Of a stretch of DNA of 64,000 bases, positions 49,759 to 58,976 are shown one piece after another. The stretch lies in NCBI GenBank assembly GCA_024233935.1, contig JACKOY010000004.1, forward strand, positions 264,263 to 328,262, read 5' to 3'. The translations under genes were made by a program, and so were the position numbers. Each line of letters starts with the position of its first letter. Positions within the stretch are counted from its first letter, which is position 1. The stretch is from Spirochaetales bacterium (GTDB lineage: Bacteria > Spirochaetota > Leptospiria > Leptospirales > Leptonemataceae). The notes under the pieces were generated by a model that saw only the letters and a program-made list of their open reading frames with translations, searched no databases and was not told the origin of the DNA.

Positions 49759-51186
49759 ATGTCTTTACCCGCAGATCCTAAAGAACTACTGAAGTGGGCC
49801 AAGGCCGAGAAGGTCGAATTCGTCGACATTCGCTTCACCGACCTTTTTGGAATCACGCATCACTTCACCATGCCTCTCGATCAGATCGATGAGGATGCTT
49901 TTACTTACGGGATCGGAATCGACGGTTCTTCCGTCCGATGCTGGAAGGGAATCCAGGAGTCGGATATGTTGAGCCGCCTGGATGCCTCAACGGCGTTTGT
50001 CGATCCGTTCTTTGAGCACAAGACGCTCAATGTGTTCGCCGATACCTACGATCCGCGCACCGGCGAAGCGTACAACCGTGACCCGCGTGTGATCCTGAAG
50101 AAGGCCATTGAGTACATGAAGGGCACCGGAATCGCGGACACGGCCTATATGGGTCCCGAAGCTGAGTTCTTCATTTTCAGCGACGTTCGTTACGATTCGA
50201 CGCAAAAGGCCGGCTACTACTATGTCGATGCGCTGGATGCGCGCTGGAACATGGGTAAGGACGAAGGTCCGAACCTCGGCCACAAGCTCCGTGATAAGGG
50301 CGGCTACTTCCCGACTCCTCCGAACGACATCTACCAGGACCTGCGTAGCGAAGTGCTGCACGTGCTGGCCCAGGTTGGCGTGGATCCGGAAAAGCACCAC
50401 CACGAGGTGGCCAGCGCCGGCCAGGGTGAAATCAACCTGGTCGTAAAAGACGCGCTGACCATGGCTGACAACCTGATCAAGTACAAGTATGTGCTCAAGA
50501 ATGTTGCCCGCCGCCACGGATTCAGTGTCACTTTCATGCCGAAGCCGGTCTTTAACGACAACGGAACGGGCATGCATACGCACCAGTCCCTCTGGAAAGG
50601 CGGCAAGAACCTGTTCGCGGGCGACAAGTACGCCAACGTATCGGATTTTGCGCTGAACTATATCGGCGGCATTCTGCAGAACGCTCCTTCTATCCTGGCC
50701 TTCACCAACCCGACCACGAACAGCTACAAGCGTCTGGTTCCGGGTTTTGAGGCGCCGGTGAACCTGGTGTATTCGGCCCGAAACCGTTCGGCTTCTGTGC
50801 GCATTCCGATCGCCGTGGGCAGCTCAGAGAAAGCCCGCCGCATCGAATTCCGTACGCCGGACGCTTCTTGCTGTGGCTATCTGGCCTTCGCCGCCATGAT
50901 CATGGCCGGCCTGGATGGCGTGCAGAACAAGATCGACCCGGGTAGCCCGGCCGACGTGGACCTGTACGAAGCGAGCGAGGAAGAGCAGAAAAACCTGCGT
51001 GCGGTTCCGCCGAACCTTACCCAGGTCCTGGACAACCTGGAGAAGAACAACGAATTCCTCCAGAAGGGTGGCGTGTTCGACAAAGACCTGCTGGACGCCT
51101 ACGTGGCCTACAAGCGCGACGAAGTGAAGCAGATCGTAAATCAGCGCCCGCACCCCTACGAGTTCGTCCTCTACTACGATTGCTGA
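49759..51186 (+). CDS. glnA: Type I glutamine synthetase
   Basis: Makes glutamine from glutamate, ammonia and ATP; 475 residues, dodecamer family GSI-beta by size. Seen: the N-terminal DGSSVRCWKGIQESDM latch loop, GPEAEFFIF metal ligands, HHHEVASAGQGEINL, the NGTGMHTHQSLWK ammonia/ATP site and RIEFRTPDASC. The adenylylation site, normally NLYDLPP, reads NLRAVPP with Arg414 in place of Tyr. ATG 49759 has GGAG upstream. Sigma-54 promoter upstream and strong terminator downstream make it a single-gene unit. Confidence 0.97.
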   Translation: MSLPADPKELLKWAKAEKVEFVDIRFTDLFGITHHFTMPLDQIDEDAFTYGIGIDGSSVRCWKGIQESDMLSRLDASTAFVDPFFEHKTLNVFADTYDPRTGEAYNRDPRVILKKAIEYMKGTGIADTAYMGPEAEFFIFSDVRYDSTQKAGYYYVDALDARWNMGKDEGPNLGHKLRDKGGYFPTPPNDIYQDLRSEVLHVLAQVGVDPEKHHHEVASAGQGEINLVVKDALTMADNLIKYKYVLKNVARRHGFSVTFMPKPVFNDNGTGMHTHQSLWKGGKNLFAGDKYANVSDFALNYIGGILQNAPSILAFTNPTTNSYKRLVPGFEAPVNLVYSARNRSASVRIPIAVGSSEKARRIEFRTPDASCCGYLAFAAMIMAGLDGVQNKIDPGSPADVDLYEASEEEQKNLRAVPPNLTQVLDNLEKNNEFLQKGGVFDKDLLDAYVAYKRDEVKQIVNQRPHPYEFVLYYDC

Positions 51187-51212
51187 GGCGCATTCCAATT
51201 CGGGTGTCATGG

Positions 51213-51240
51213 GGGCGGGCCTTCGGGCCCGCCCTTTTTT
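51213..51240 (+). terminator. Intrinsic terminator after glnA
   Basis: GGGCGGGCC (51213-51221), tetraloop TTCG, GGCCCGCCC (51226-51234), then six T residues. A strong Rho-independent terminator 26 bases after the stop. Confidence 0.94.
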
Positions 51241-51433
51241 GTTCTCAGCCGCCCCCGGGCTCCGCCGAAACCTTAAATGAACGCCGTTTTTTTCTTTTGC
51301 TCCTGGGCCACCCCGCTCCAGAATGGTCACAGTTGCTTACGGGTGCCGGCCCGTAACAGATAGAGCCCGGCCGTGAAATTGGTTAGCCTGGCAGGCGGGT
51401 TTTGTTACGCTAACAGGCAGGAAGGGTGCATCA

Positions 51434-52267
51434 ATGAAGGACTTCAGCAATCTTGTAATACCTCCATTGCCAGCTGTCAGCGCAGAGATCATGCGTTTTG
51501 ACCCTCTGGGAGAAAATGCCAGCAGCCAGGGTCTGGAGCAGATTGTGGCGCCGGACGAGGGCGTATGCGCCGATCTGTTGCGCATAGCCAACTCCAGCTT
51601 TTATGGACGGTCCGGCCGGATTCGCACCCTGAAAGACGCCATCACCCTGCTGGGCCTCAAGACCGTAAAGAACCTGGTGGTTCTTTCGGCCACAAAGACC
51701 ATCAACAGCGCCCTGCGCGGCCCGACCTATCGCCGCTATCTGCACGAGTTCACTGTGGCTTCGGCCCTGGTGGCCGAGGAGATGTGCCTGGAACTGGGAC
51801 TGAAAGCCCGCAAAGAAGAGGCCTTTTTGGGGGCACTTTTGCACAAGATTGGTATGACCATCATGGGGCTGACCTACGGCAAAGCGTACGCCGAACTGAT
51901 TCGCAAAGCCGAAGAGACCGGTGAACTTTTGACCGACCTGGAGCGTGGCAGCCTGGGAACCGACCATATTGAAATCGGCAAGTGTGTGTTCGAAACCTGG
52001 CGCATTCCGCAGCCGCTCCAGGAAGTGATTGCCGGCCACAACTTCATACCGGACGCCATCCAGGACGTGCCGGAGCTGGTGCGCATCACCGCCCTCGCGT
52101 CGCTCACGACCCGCGAAATGATGGGCCTGCTTTTGCCAATGGAAGATCTGGATCGGCGTGCGCGCATTGCCGCCTCTTACAACGCCGCCGGGTTAATTGC
52201 AAAGTACGACGAACGCAAGTTTGAAGCGATTAAGGCGCATCCGTTTTATCAGCAGGTGGCCGCTTAG
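51434..52267 (+). CDS. HDOD domain protein
   Basis: A 277-residue single-domain HDOD protein, a degenerate HD phosphohydrolase relative used in signalling. Visible are LPAVSAEIMRF, CADLLRIANSSFYG, TLKDAITLLGLKTVKNLVV, and FLGALLHKIGMTIMG where the HD pair is replaced by HK. HDOD proteins link to c-di-GMP, motility or stress circuits in other bacteria. AGGAAGGG lies 9 bases before ATG 51434. It stands alone. Confidence 0.9.
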   Translation: MKDFSNLVIPPLPAVSAEIMRFDPLGENASSQGLEQIVAPDEGVCADLLRIANSSFYGRSGRIRTLKDAITLLGLKTVKNLVVLSATKTINSALRGPTYRRYLHEFTVASALVAEEMCLELGLKARKEEAFLGALLHKIGMTIMGLTYGKAYAELIRKAEETGELLTDLERGSLGTDHIEIGKCVFETWRIPQPLQEVIAGHNFIPDAIQDVPELVRITALASLTTREMMGLLLPMEDLDRRARIAASYNAAGLIAKYDERKFEAIKAHPFYQQVAA

Positions 52268-52431
52268 GCGGGCTGCTTTACTCGCAAACCGCAAGCAGTC
52301 AGGTCGTTTCCGGTTGTTGACCCTGGTCTGCCCGGGAAAATCCGAATCGGCGTTTGACTGCGATTGCCAAAGAACGATGCGCGATTTGGAGCACAGGCGC
52401 GACTTTTGTCAACCGCGCCAGTCGCATCTCG

Positions 52432-53031
52432 TCACGCGATAGCGATTACCGTTTCTGCGCCTTTGATAATCATTTCGATCGCGACGGCGCCAATCAAGAA
52501 TGCGTTGGTGCGCATGAGAATCGAGAAGTATTTTGTCAGATGTGTACCGGCGGGCCCGCTCATTTTGTGCAGAATCAGATTGTAGATCGTGACAAAGACA
52601 AAGTTGATCAAAAGCACGCCCGCTATCAAAGCCGAAGTCATCAGCATATCGTACTTGCTGCCGATGGACATGGAGACCCAGAGCGTACCCGGCCCGACCA
52701 TGTAGGGCAGGGAGATCTTCTGCGCCATCTCGCTCAGGTCACCGCGAACAAATAGGTTGCTGCCCGGTCCCACAATCACGTAGCGGTAGGCGAGCACCAG
52801 TAGGATCAGTCCCCCAAAAATCTGCAGCGAAGCCAGCCGGATCTGGAACACATCATCGAGCAGTGTTTCGCCAACCAGCGCAAAAACCACAAAGATGGCC
52901 CCGGAAATCAAAGAAGCCTTCAGGTGTACGCTGACGAACTCGCGCGGCTTGAGTTCGTTCATGAGGTCAGAAAGATAGAGAATCTGCGAAAACGGATTCA
53001 GAATTACCAGAAACAGGATCAGTTCTTTCAT
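52432..53031 (-). CDS. MarC/UPF0056 family membrane protein
   Basis: A 199-residue protein with six membrane helices and the family's ILNPFSQILYLSDL start and a central PYMVGPGTLWVSM re-entrant-like segment. Despite the MarC name, the family is not a proven drug-resistance determinant. ATG at 53031. It converges with the HDOD gene; the 164 bases between hold no clear signal. Confidence 0.88.
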   Translation of the reverse strand: MKELILFLVILNPFSQILYLSDLMNELKPREFVSVHLKASLISGAIFVVFALVGETLLDDVFQIRLASLQIFGGLILLVLAYRYVIVGPGSNLFVRGDLSEMAQKISLPYMVGPGTLWVSMSIGSKYDMLMTSALIAGVLLINFVFVTIYNLILHKMSGPAGTHLTKYFSILMRTNAFLIGAVAIEMIIKGAETVIAIA

Positions 53032-53210
53032 AATATCTATGATTCTGCCGGCCTGGTCGGCTACGCTATCGTCCCGCGGGGCCGGCGCTGAAAAGTCCGG
53101 ACGACGAATGGCCGTTCTCTTCTACTGCCTTCGAAGCGTCGATTTGCTCGCAGAGCCGTCGCCGTTCTTTGCCGGCGCGACCGGCCTGCGGCGAACGGTC
53201 CAGGTCCGAT

Positions 53211-53618
53211 TTACAAAATCTCGGCGGCGACACCCAGAGTCAAAATGATAATGCCGACGAAACCGGCCAGCACTCCGGTCGCCCCCAGCACACGAGCCGG
53301 CAGGGGCCGTTCGGCGAACTCGTCATCAATCTTCATGATCCAGTTTGCGACGTCTTTGGCCACCAGGGCTACCGAAGAAAGGGCCAGCATGCTTGCCGCC
53401 CAGAGCTCCAGCCAGTACGGAAACCGGGAAAGGCGCAGCGCGAAGACCAGCCCCAGAAGGATCGCGCCCTGCATCAAAGCCCCGATGTGGGCCGCCACCA
53501 GATAGCGCGGCGCGTATTTCTTGTGCCTTCTTTCCACAGCGAAGGGCACTCCCAGAACAAAGCCAGCGAGCAGATTCAGCATGGCAAAGACGATCAGCAC
53601 TTTTTCGGTTGGTTCCAG
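53211..53618 (-). CDS. Four-helix membrane protein, start uncertain
   Basis: A membrane protein with four hydrophobic segments (starting VLIVFAMLNLLAGFVLGVPF) and loop motifs AVERRHKKYAPRYLVAAHIG and DDEFAERPLPARVLGA; family not recognised. The only well-placed ribosome site (AGGAG, eight bases) serves a CTG at 53618. Other choices are TTG 53714 with a poorly hydrophobic extension, GTG 53600 or ATG 53582. It lies after the RND gene's divergent start region. Confidence 0.68.
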   Translation of the reverse strand: MEPTEKVLIVFAMLNLLAGFVLGVPFAVERRHKKYAPRYLVAAHIGALMQGAILLGLVFALRLSRFPYWLELWAASMLALSSVALVAKDVANWIMKIDDEFAERPLPARVLGATGVLAGFVGIIILTLGVAAEIL

Positions 53619-53895
53619 TTCTCGCTCTCCTATTGACGGGCGCCGGTCGAGCCCAAAAACCGCCGGGCGCTGCCTTTCGACCGCCAGGCCTACGCGACAC
53701 CGGGGGTCAGACAATGCGCCGCCTTCGAGACGTCATGCAAATTTGGGCATGGTCTTTCTCCGGACGGGCAGGTCCCGCGGGGGTTATTTGCGTGGGCGTT
53801 GTGGGGCGCTCATGGCTTATTGGTGCGAAGGCCGGCGTGGGGTTTTTGGAAGTCGCGATTGACAGATCGCACCACCGGCAGAGACCAGCACGTCG

Positions 53896-56800
53896 ATGCG
53901 CGGATTTGTTGAATACTTCCTGAATCGCAGCATTTTCGTTAATCTGCTCTCTTTGCTTTTGGTCGTCGTGGGAGGCTACATCGGCTTTTCCATGAATCGG
54001 GAGGCCTTCCCGAACATCGACTTCGACGTCGTAAGCGTCGTCACGATCTATCCCGGGGCTTCACCGGAAGAGGTCGAGAAGCTGGTCACGAATCCGCTTG
54101 AGGAAGCGATCAAGGAAGTCGATGGCCTGGACGAATTTCGCTCCACGTCCATCGAAAACCGCTCGGTCATCACCATCAAGATCGACCCCGATGTGTCGGA
54201 CACCGACGACGTGATCAACGATATTCGCTCGGCCGTGCAACGCGCGGCCGATCTGCCGGACGATGCGGAAGAACCGATCGTAACCGAAATAGGGACCGCA
54301 CGTTCTCCGGTCATTCAATGGTCCCTGGCCCGGGTTGAAGGCACCGACGGTCGTCGCATCAGCTACGGGGAGCTCCGGGAGTTCGCGCGCCAGCTGGAGA
54401 ATGAATTCTTGCGGCTCGATGGCGTGGCCCGGGTTTCCCGGGACGGCTGGAGAGATGCCGAGATCCTGGTCGACGTCAACCCGGCCTTACTGCAGCGCTA
54501 TCGGGTCACGACGGGGCTGATCACTTCCACTCTGCGCGAACGTAACGTCAACTTTCCCGGCGGCGATATTGAAACCGGCCAACGCGAAGTGGTGGTGCGT
54601 ACCGCCGGAGAGCTGGAGGGAGCCCAGGACGTGGCCGGCGTGCCTTTGCAGTCCAACGACATTGGTCAGAGCGTGGCCATTCGTGATGTGGCCCGGGTGT
54701 ACGAAGGATTCGAAGAACCCGAATACCTCGAAAGCACCATGGGCAGCGAGGCCATCAGCCTCACGGTCGTAAAGCGGGAGTCCGCCGACATCATTACGGT
54801 GGTCAATCAGACCAAACGCATCGTACTTGATTTTGCTCCGTCGGTTCTCGAGCTCTTCCTGCCGGGAGTGGACCAGGTGCGTGCCGACGCCATGGCCGCG
54901 TTCTTGAACGAGCAGTCCACGATCCGGCGCACGGAAGTGATCCCTTCGGCCGGGGGTTTTGTGGTTTCGGCCACCCTCAATCCCGAGCGCATCGAAGATG
55001 AGGACCTGGACGACGCGCAGGACATTTTTGCCGGTTTCGTCGAGGAGATCCGGGAAGCCGTGGACGAGGAGTCGGACCTCTTGCCGGCCGGAACCCAGGT
55101 TGAATACACCTACTTTCGCACACCGGTGGGCGTCGAGATTGAGCATGTCAACGACGTGTCCTTCTTTGTGAAGCGCCGTCTGGGTGTTCTGCGTTCGAAC
55201 GGCATCTTCGGTCTGATTCTGGTGGTGGGCACTCTGTTTGTGTTTATGGGCTTTCGCACGGCCCTGATGGTGGCCATCGGCATTCCGGTGGCCATCGGCA
55301 TGTCCTTTATCGCCATGAGCACGCTGGGCGTGACACTGAATCTCATCTCGATGTTCGGTTTGATTCTGGTCATCGGCATCATCGTGGACGACGCCATTAT
55401 TGTAAGTGAAAACTTTTATCGCTATCTCGAAGAGGGACTCGACACCTTCGAAGCCGCCGTGCGGGGCACCGCGGAAGTCATTGCGCCGGTAACCGCAACG
55501 GTTACGACCAGCGTCGCCGCTTTTGCACCGATGATGTTTATGAGCGGCATCTTCGGTAAGTTTGTCTTTACCATCCCGCTGGTTGTGATTCTCGCCCTCG
55601 CGGCATCACTCTTCGAAAGTTTCATCATTCTGCCTTCGCACCTGTACGACGTAAACAAAGCTTTTCCTCCGCGTAGCCTGAGTACTGCAGAAGGCGGGCG
55701 CTGGTTTCACATTCTGCGTGACAGGATCTACGAGCCATCGCTTCGATACGTGCTGACCCATCGCTGGCGCTTTACAGGGGGATTGGTCGGCATGTTGATC
55801 GCCAGCATCGGTCTTTTTGTCGGGCTTGGGAGCTTTGTGCTCTTTCCGTCGGCCATTGAAACCCTGCATGTTAAAATCACGGCACAGAATGGCCTCGGCA
55901 AGGCCGAGACCGAGCGCTACATCCGCGCTTTTGAAAGCGTCGTGAACACGCTGACCGACGAAGAACTCAAGATCTACGTCTCGCGGGTCGGCATCACCCA
56001 GAAGCCAGGCGGAAACGATCCGTTTACAAAACGCGGCAGCAACTACGGTCAGGTCGTCATCTATCTCACTTCGGAGCTCGACCGCGATATCAGCACCGCC
56101 GAGATTGTGGAGAAGTTGCGTCGCCGTTCGCTGTGGTTGCTCAACCCGGCTACCCGGGCCGTGATTCAAGAACGGCTCGAAAGCGCGGTCGCAGAGCTGG
56201 ACGAATCCGAGCGCGAGCAGGTCCTGGCCGAGGGCCAATTCGATGTCCCGGCACGTTTTGAGAACCTGCGCGGGGGACTGGTAAACCTGGAGATCGAAAT
56301 GCTGCAGGGTGGCCCGCCGGTCGGCAAACCCGTGGCGATCGAAATCACCGGCGAGAGTTTTGACACTCTTGAACAGATCGGTGAGGACTACAAGGCCGCG
56401 CTTTCTGAGATAGACGGCGTCTTTGACATCGACGACAATTTCCTGCCCGGCAAAGACGAAATCCGTCTGGTCATTGACGAGGAACTGGCGTCCCAGGCCG
56501 GCATCAGCGTGATCCAGATTGCCCAGGCGGTAAACGCGGCCTTCGAGGGCACCGAGGCCACGTCCATTCGACGGCCGGAAGAGGAAGTGCAGGTGCGCGT
56601 GCGCTTTGCCGACGATTTTCGCAACAACCTGAATTCTCTGAATCAGATCTACGTTTTGAATCGTCAGGGTAACTTCATACCGGTCGCACGCATGGCGCGT
56701 TTTGTAAATGCGAACGGTATCACCGCGATCAACCATCTCGACGGTCGTCGTCTGCTGACCGTAACCGCAAACATCGACACCGAAAAGATTACGTCGGCCG

Positions 56801-57462
56801 AAGCGGCGCGGGTGCTTGCAACCGAACACGCAGATATTCCGGGTCGTTATCCGGGTTACCAGGTCTACTTCGGCGGTGAGAACAAAGACACCGAGGAGTC
56901 TTTGAGCAGTCTGGGGCGGGCTTTCGCGGTCGGCATTGTTGTGATTTTTATGATCCTGGCTTCGCTCTTTCGTTCTCTAATCCAGCCCTTTGTTGTGCTT
57001 TCGGCGGTGCCGTTTTCTCTAATTGGGGTGTTGCTGGGATTTCTTGCTCACAACGAACCACTGAGTTTTCTTTCGCTCATGGGAGTGATCGGTCTGACCG
57101 GTGTTGTGATCAACGACTCGATTGTACTCGTGGACTTCGCGAATCGTTTTCGAGAAGAGCATCCTGAGATGTCCAACATGGACGTGATAGTGAAGGCTTC
57201 GATCACTCGCCTGCGCGCCGTGATGCTCACGACTCTGACCACGGTGTTCGGACTTCTGCCCACCGCTTACGGCCTGGGTGGTTACGATCCTTTTCTGGTG
57301 CCAATGGCGTTGTCCTTTGCCTGGGGTCTTGCGTTCTCGACCGTGCTGGTGCTCGGCTTTGTTCCCATGCAAACGCTCGCGGTCTGGGAATTCAAAGATC
57401 GCATGCGCGTGCATACCGGCCCGCTTTTTGAGCGCGTCCTGGCGCGTTTTCGACCACAGTAG
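53896..57462 (+). CDS. RND-family efflux transporter permease (AcrB-like), oversized
   Basis: Proton-driven inner-membrane pump of 1188 residues. It has TM1 at 12-30, the PN1/PN2 porter domains (IDFDVVSVVTIYPGASPEEVE), the central helix bundle with GIIVDDAIIVSEN and its Asp pair, second half starting near 635, and GVIGLTGVVINDSIVLVDF. It is 130-150 residues longer than AcrB; extra sequence lies at about 310-425 and 705-775 in the periplasmic parts. No membrane fusion protein or outer-membrane channel gene is adjacent, so partners must be elsewhere. ATG 53896. Confidence 0.93.
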   Translation: MRGFVEYFLNRSIFVNLLSLLLVVVGGYIGFSMNREAFPNIDFDVVSVVTIYPGASPEEVEKLVTNPLEEAIKEVDGLDEFRSTSIENRSVITIKIDPDVSDTDDVINDIRSAVQRAADLPDDAEEPIVTEIGTARSPVIQWSLARVEGTDGRRISYGELREFARQLENEFLRLDGVARVSRDGWRDAEILVDVNPALLQRYRVTTGLITSTLRERNVNFPGGDIETGQREVVVRTAGELEGAQDVAGVPLQSNDIGQSVAIRDVARVYEGFEEPEYLESTMGSEAISLTVVKRESADIITVVNQTKRIVLDFAPSVLELFLPGVDQVRADAMAAFLNEQSTIRRTEVIPSAGGFVVSATLNPERIEDEDLDDAQDIFAGFVEEIREAVDEESDLLPAGTQVEYTYFRTPVGVEIEHVNDVSFFVKRRLGVLRSNGIFGLILVVGTLFVFMGFRTALMVAIGIPVAIGMSFIAMSTLGVTLNLISMFGLILVIGIIVDDAIIVSENFYRYLEEGLDTFEAAVRGTAEVIAPVTATVTTSVAAFAPMMFMSGIFGKFVFTIPLVVILALAASLFESFIILPSHLYDVNKAFPPRSLSTAEGGRWFHILRDRIYEPSLRYVLTHRWRFTGGLVGMLIASIGLFVGLGSFVLFPSAIETLHVKITAQNGLGKAETERYIRAFESVVNTLTDEELKIYVSRVGITQKPGGNDPFTKRGSNYGQVVIYLTSELDRDISTAEIVEKLRRRSLWLLNPATRAVIQERLESAVAELDESEREQVLAEGQFDVPARFENLRGGLVNLEIEMLQGGPPVGKPVAIEITGESFDTLEQIGEDYKAALSEIDGVFDIDDNFLPGKDEIRLVIDEELASQAGISVIQIAQAVNAAFEGTEATSIRRPEEEVQVRVRFADDFRNNLNSLNQIYVLNRQGNFIPVARMARFVNANGITAINHLDGRRLLTVTANIDTEKITSAEAARVLATEHADIPGRYPGYQVYFGGENKDTEESLSSLGRAFAVGIVVIFMILASLFRSLIQPFVVLSAVPFSLIGVLLGFLAHNEPLSFLSLMGVIGLTGVVINDSIVLVDFANRFREEHPEMSNMDVIVKASITRLRAVMLTTLTTVFGLLPTAYGLGGYDPFLVPMALSFAWGLAFSTVLVLGFVPMQTLAVWEFKDRMRVHTGPLFERVLARFRPQ

Positions 57463-57538
57463 CCCTGCCGTGGGGCGTCGTTCTGCGTGCCCGCGTCCGA
57501 TCTTCTGTAGCGTTGAGGCTTTGCTCTCGGCAGCAGCA

Positions 57539-58846
57539 CTACTCTTCAATCGCAATGACGCCGCTTTCAAAGAGCGGGCGGGTCTCCGAAAGCGGAAGCG
57601 TGGTCAGGACGTAGTTCACGGGTTCGAGGTACGCCATATAGAGTTCGTAACGCAATTCGTGCAGTGGCTCCCCGGGAAGATCAATCACGAAGCTGCGGGT
57701 CGCGGCGTAGTCGCCGCCCTGGGGCGCCGGAACCGTTGAATCGGACACGCGAACTTTCGCCGGATCGCCGGGGCTTCGCCGATCGGATGGAACCGGCTCA
57801 AATTCGTGGCGCAGTCGGACCTCCGCGACGGTCTGCCCGCCAGGCGTAAGCAAGCGCACCACCAGGGTCCGGAACAGATCCCCGGTGGGAAAGCGATGGC
57901 CCACTCCAAAGGTATACACCGTGAGCAGGGCCCGGCCTGACTCCTGTAATCGGCGTACGCCCACGTGAATGGACTGGGACAAAAGCTCGTGGTCGTGACC
58001 GCCGGGGAAGCGGTGACTTTCGGCGCTGTCCGGGCGCAGGTGACACGACTGACAGGTAAGTTCGCCGCGAAACGAAGACTGCCACCACTCCATGGCCGTG
58101 TTCTGCATGGGCTGGTCGGCATAGACCAGAGCAAGTTCGGTGTGCGGTTCGGCGGTCTCGGCCGACAGAAAGTTGAACTGATGGCATTCGGCGCAGAACG
58201 ATGCGCTTTGCATTTCTTCGAGAACAACGTAATCGTGCGCCGGGTGATCTTCGCGGACTTCTGGCTCGCGTGAGCTCAGAATCTGGCCTTCGCGTACGTG
58301 GCACACCAGACAGGAAACGCCGTCGTCGGTCTGGATGTGCTCGCGCTCGTTGGGTCCGGGAGTCGCCTGATTTTCGGCCAGCGGGGCGACGAAGGGCGCA
58401 TGGCAGTTGACGCACCAGCGGGACGGCTCCCGGGCGTGACTCTCCTGGTAGAGCGGATTCGTAAAGGCGACCCGGTGTCGACTGGCCTGCCAGTTGTCGT
58501 AGACCACTTCGTGACACTCCCGGCATTGCCCGGAGTCGGACAGTGTGCGTACGCCGCCGTTCTCATAAACCCGCGCAGCCTCTGCTTCGACGTCGAAAAC
58601 CACCGGATCAATTGCGTTGGAAAACCGAAAGATATCGGAAAGTCTGGCCCGGTCCGGGGGCGTTGCCCGCTGGCAGAACGACAGGCCCAGGGCGAAAAAA
58701 AGAAACGGCGCCGCGAACCTGGCGCGGGGCAGGGGCAAGCCGGGAGGGTACGCGGGCTTCCTGCGAGCGTCCGGCTCCGGCGGGAGCTCACAGTGAGGAT
58801 TTTTCTGCGAGGCGCGTTTGGTGCTTGAGCGAGGGCGGCATTGCAT
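57539..58846 (-). CDS. Pentahaem c-type cytochrome lipoprotein
   Basis: A 435-residue electron carrier with five CxxCH haem sites at residues 108 (CRECH), 145 (CVNCH), 179 (CLVCH), 218 (CAECH) and 265 (CQSCH). The spacing and extra histidines resemble cytochrome c554-type proteins. Residues 275-435 are beta-rich without haem. A basic N-terminus of about 40 residues leads to FAAPFLFFALGLSFC, a lipobox at Cys58. ATG 58846 is used; a shorter form from an internal TTG near the signal is possible. No cytochrome-maturation or quinol oxidase genes are adjacent. Confidence 0.9.
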   Translation of the reverse strand: MQCRPRSSTKRASQKNPHCELPPEPDARRKPAYPPGLPLPRARFAAPFLFFALGLSFCQRATPPDRARLSDIFRFSNAIDPVVFDVEAEAARVYENGGVRTLSDSGQCRECHEVVYDNWQASRHRVAFTNPLYQESHAREPSRWCVNCHAPFVAPLAENQATPGPNEREHIQTDDGVSCLVCHVREGQILSSREPEVREDHPAHDYVVLEEMQSASFCAECHQFNFLSAETAEPHTELALVYADQPMQNTAMEWWQSSFRGELTCQSCHLRPDSAESHRFPGGHDHELLSQSIHVGVRRLQESGRALLTVYTFGVGHRFPTGDLFRTLVVRLLTPGGQTVAEVRLRHEFEPVPSDRRSPGDPAKVRVSDSTVPAPQGGDYAATRSFVIDLPGEPLHELRYELYMAYLEPVNYVLTTLPLSETRPLFESGVIAIEE

Positions 58847-58976
58847 GGCGATCTCAGGTCTTACGCGCAAGCGGCAGGCAGCCCGGGCCGCTTCAGCAAA
58901 CTTGCGCGGCCGGGCAGCACGAAGCCCGCGCGAAGAGCGGTGCGCGGATATGCCTGTAGCAACCGCGCTATCGTTC

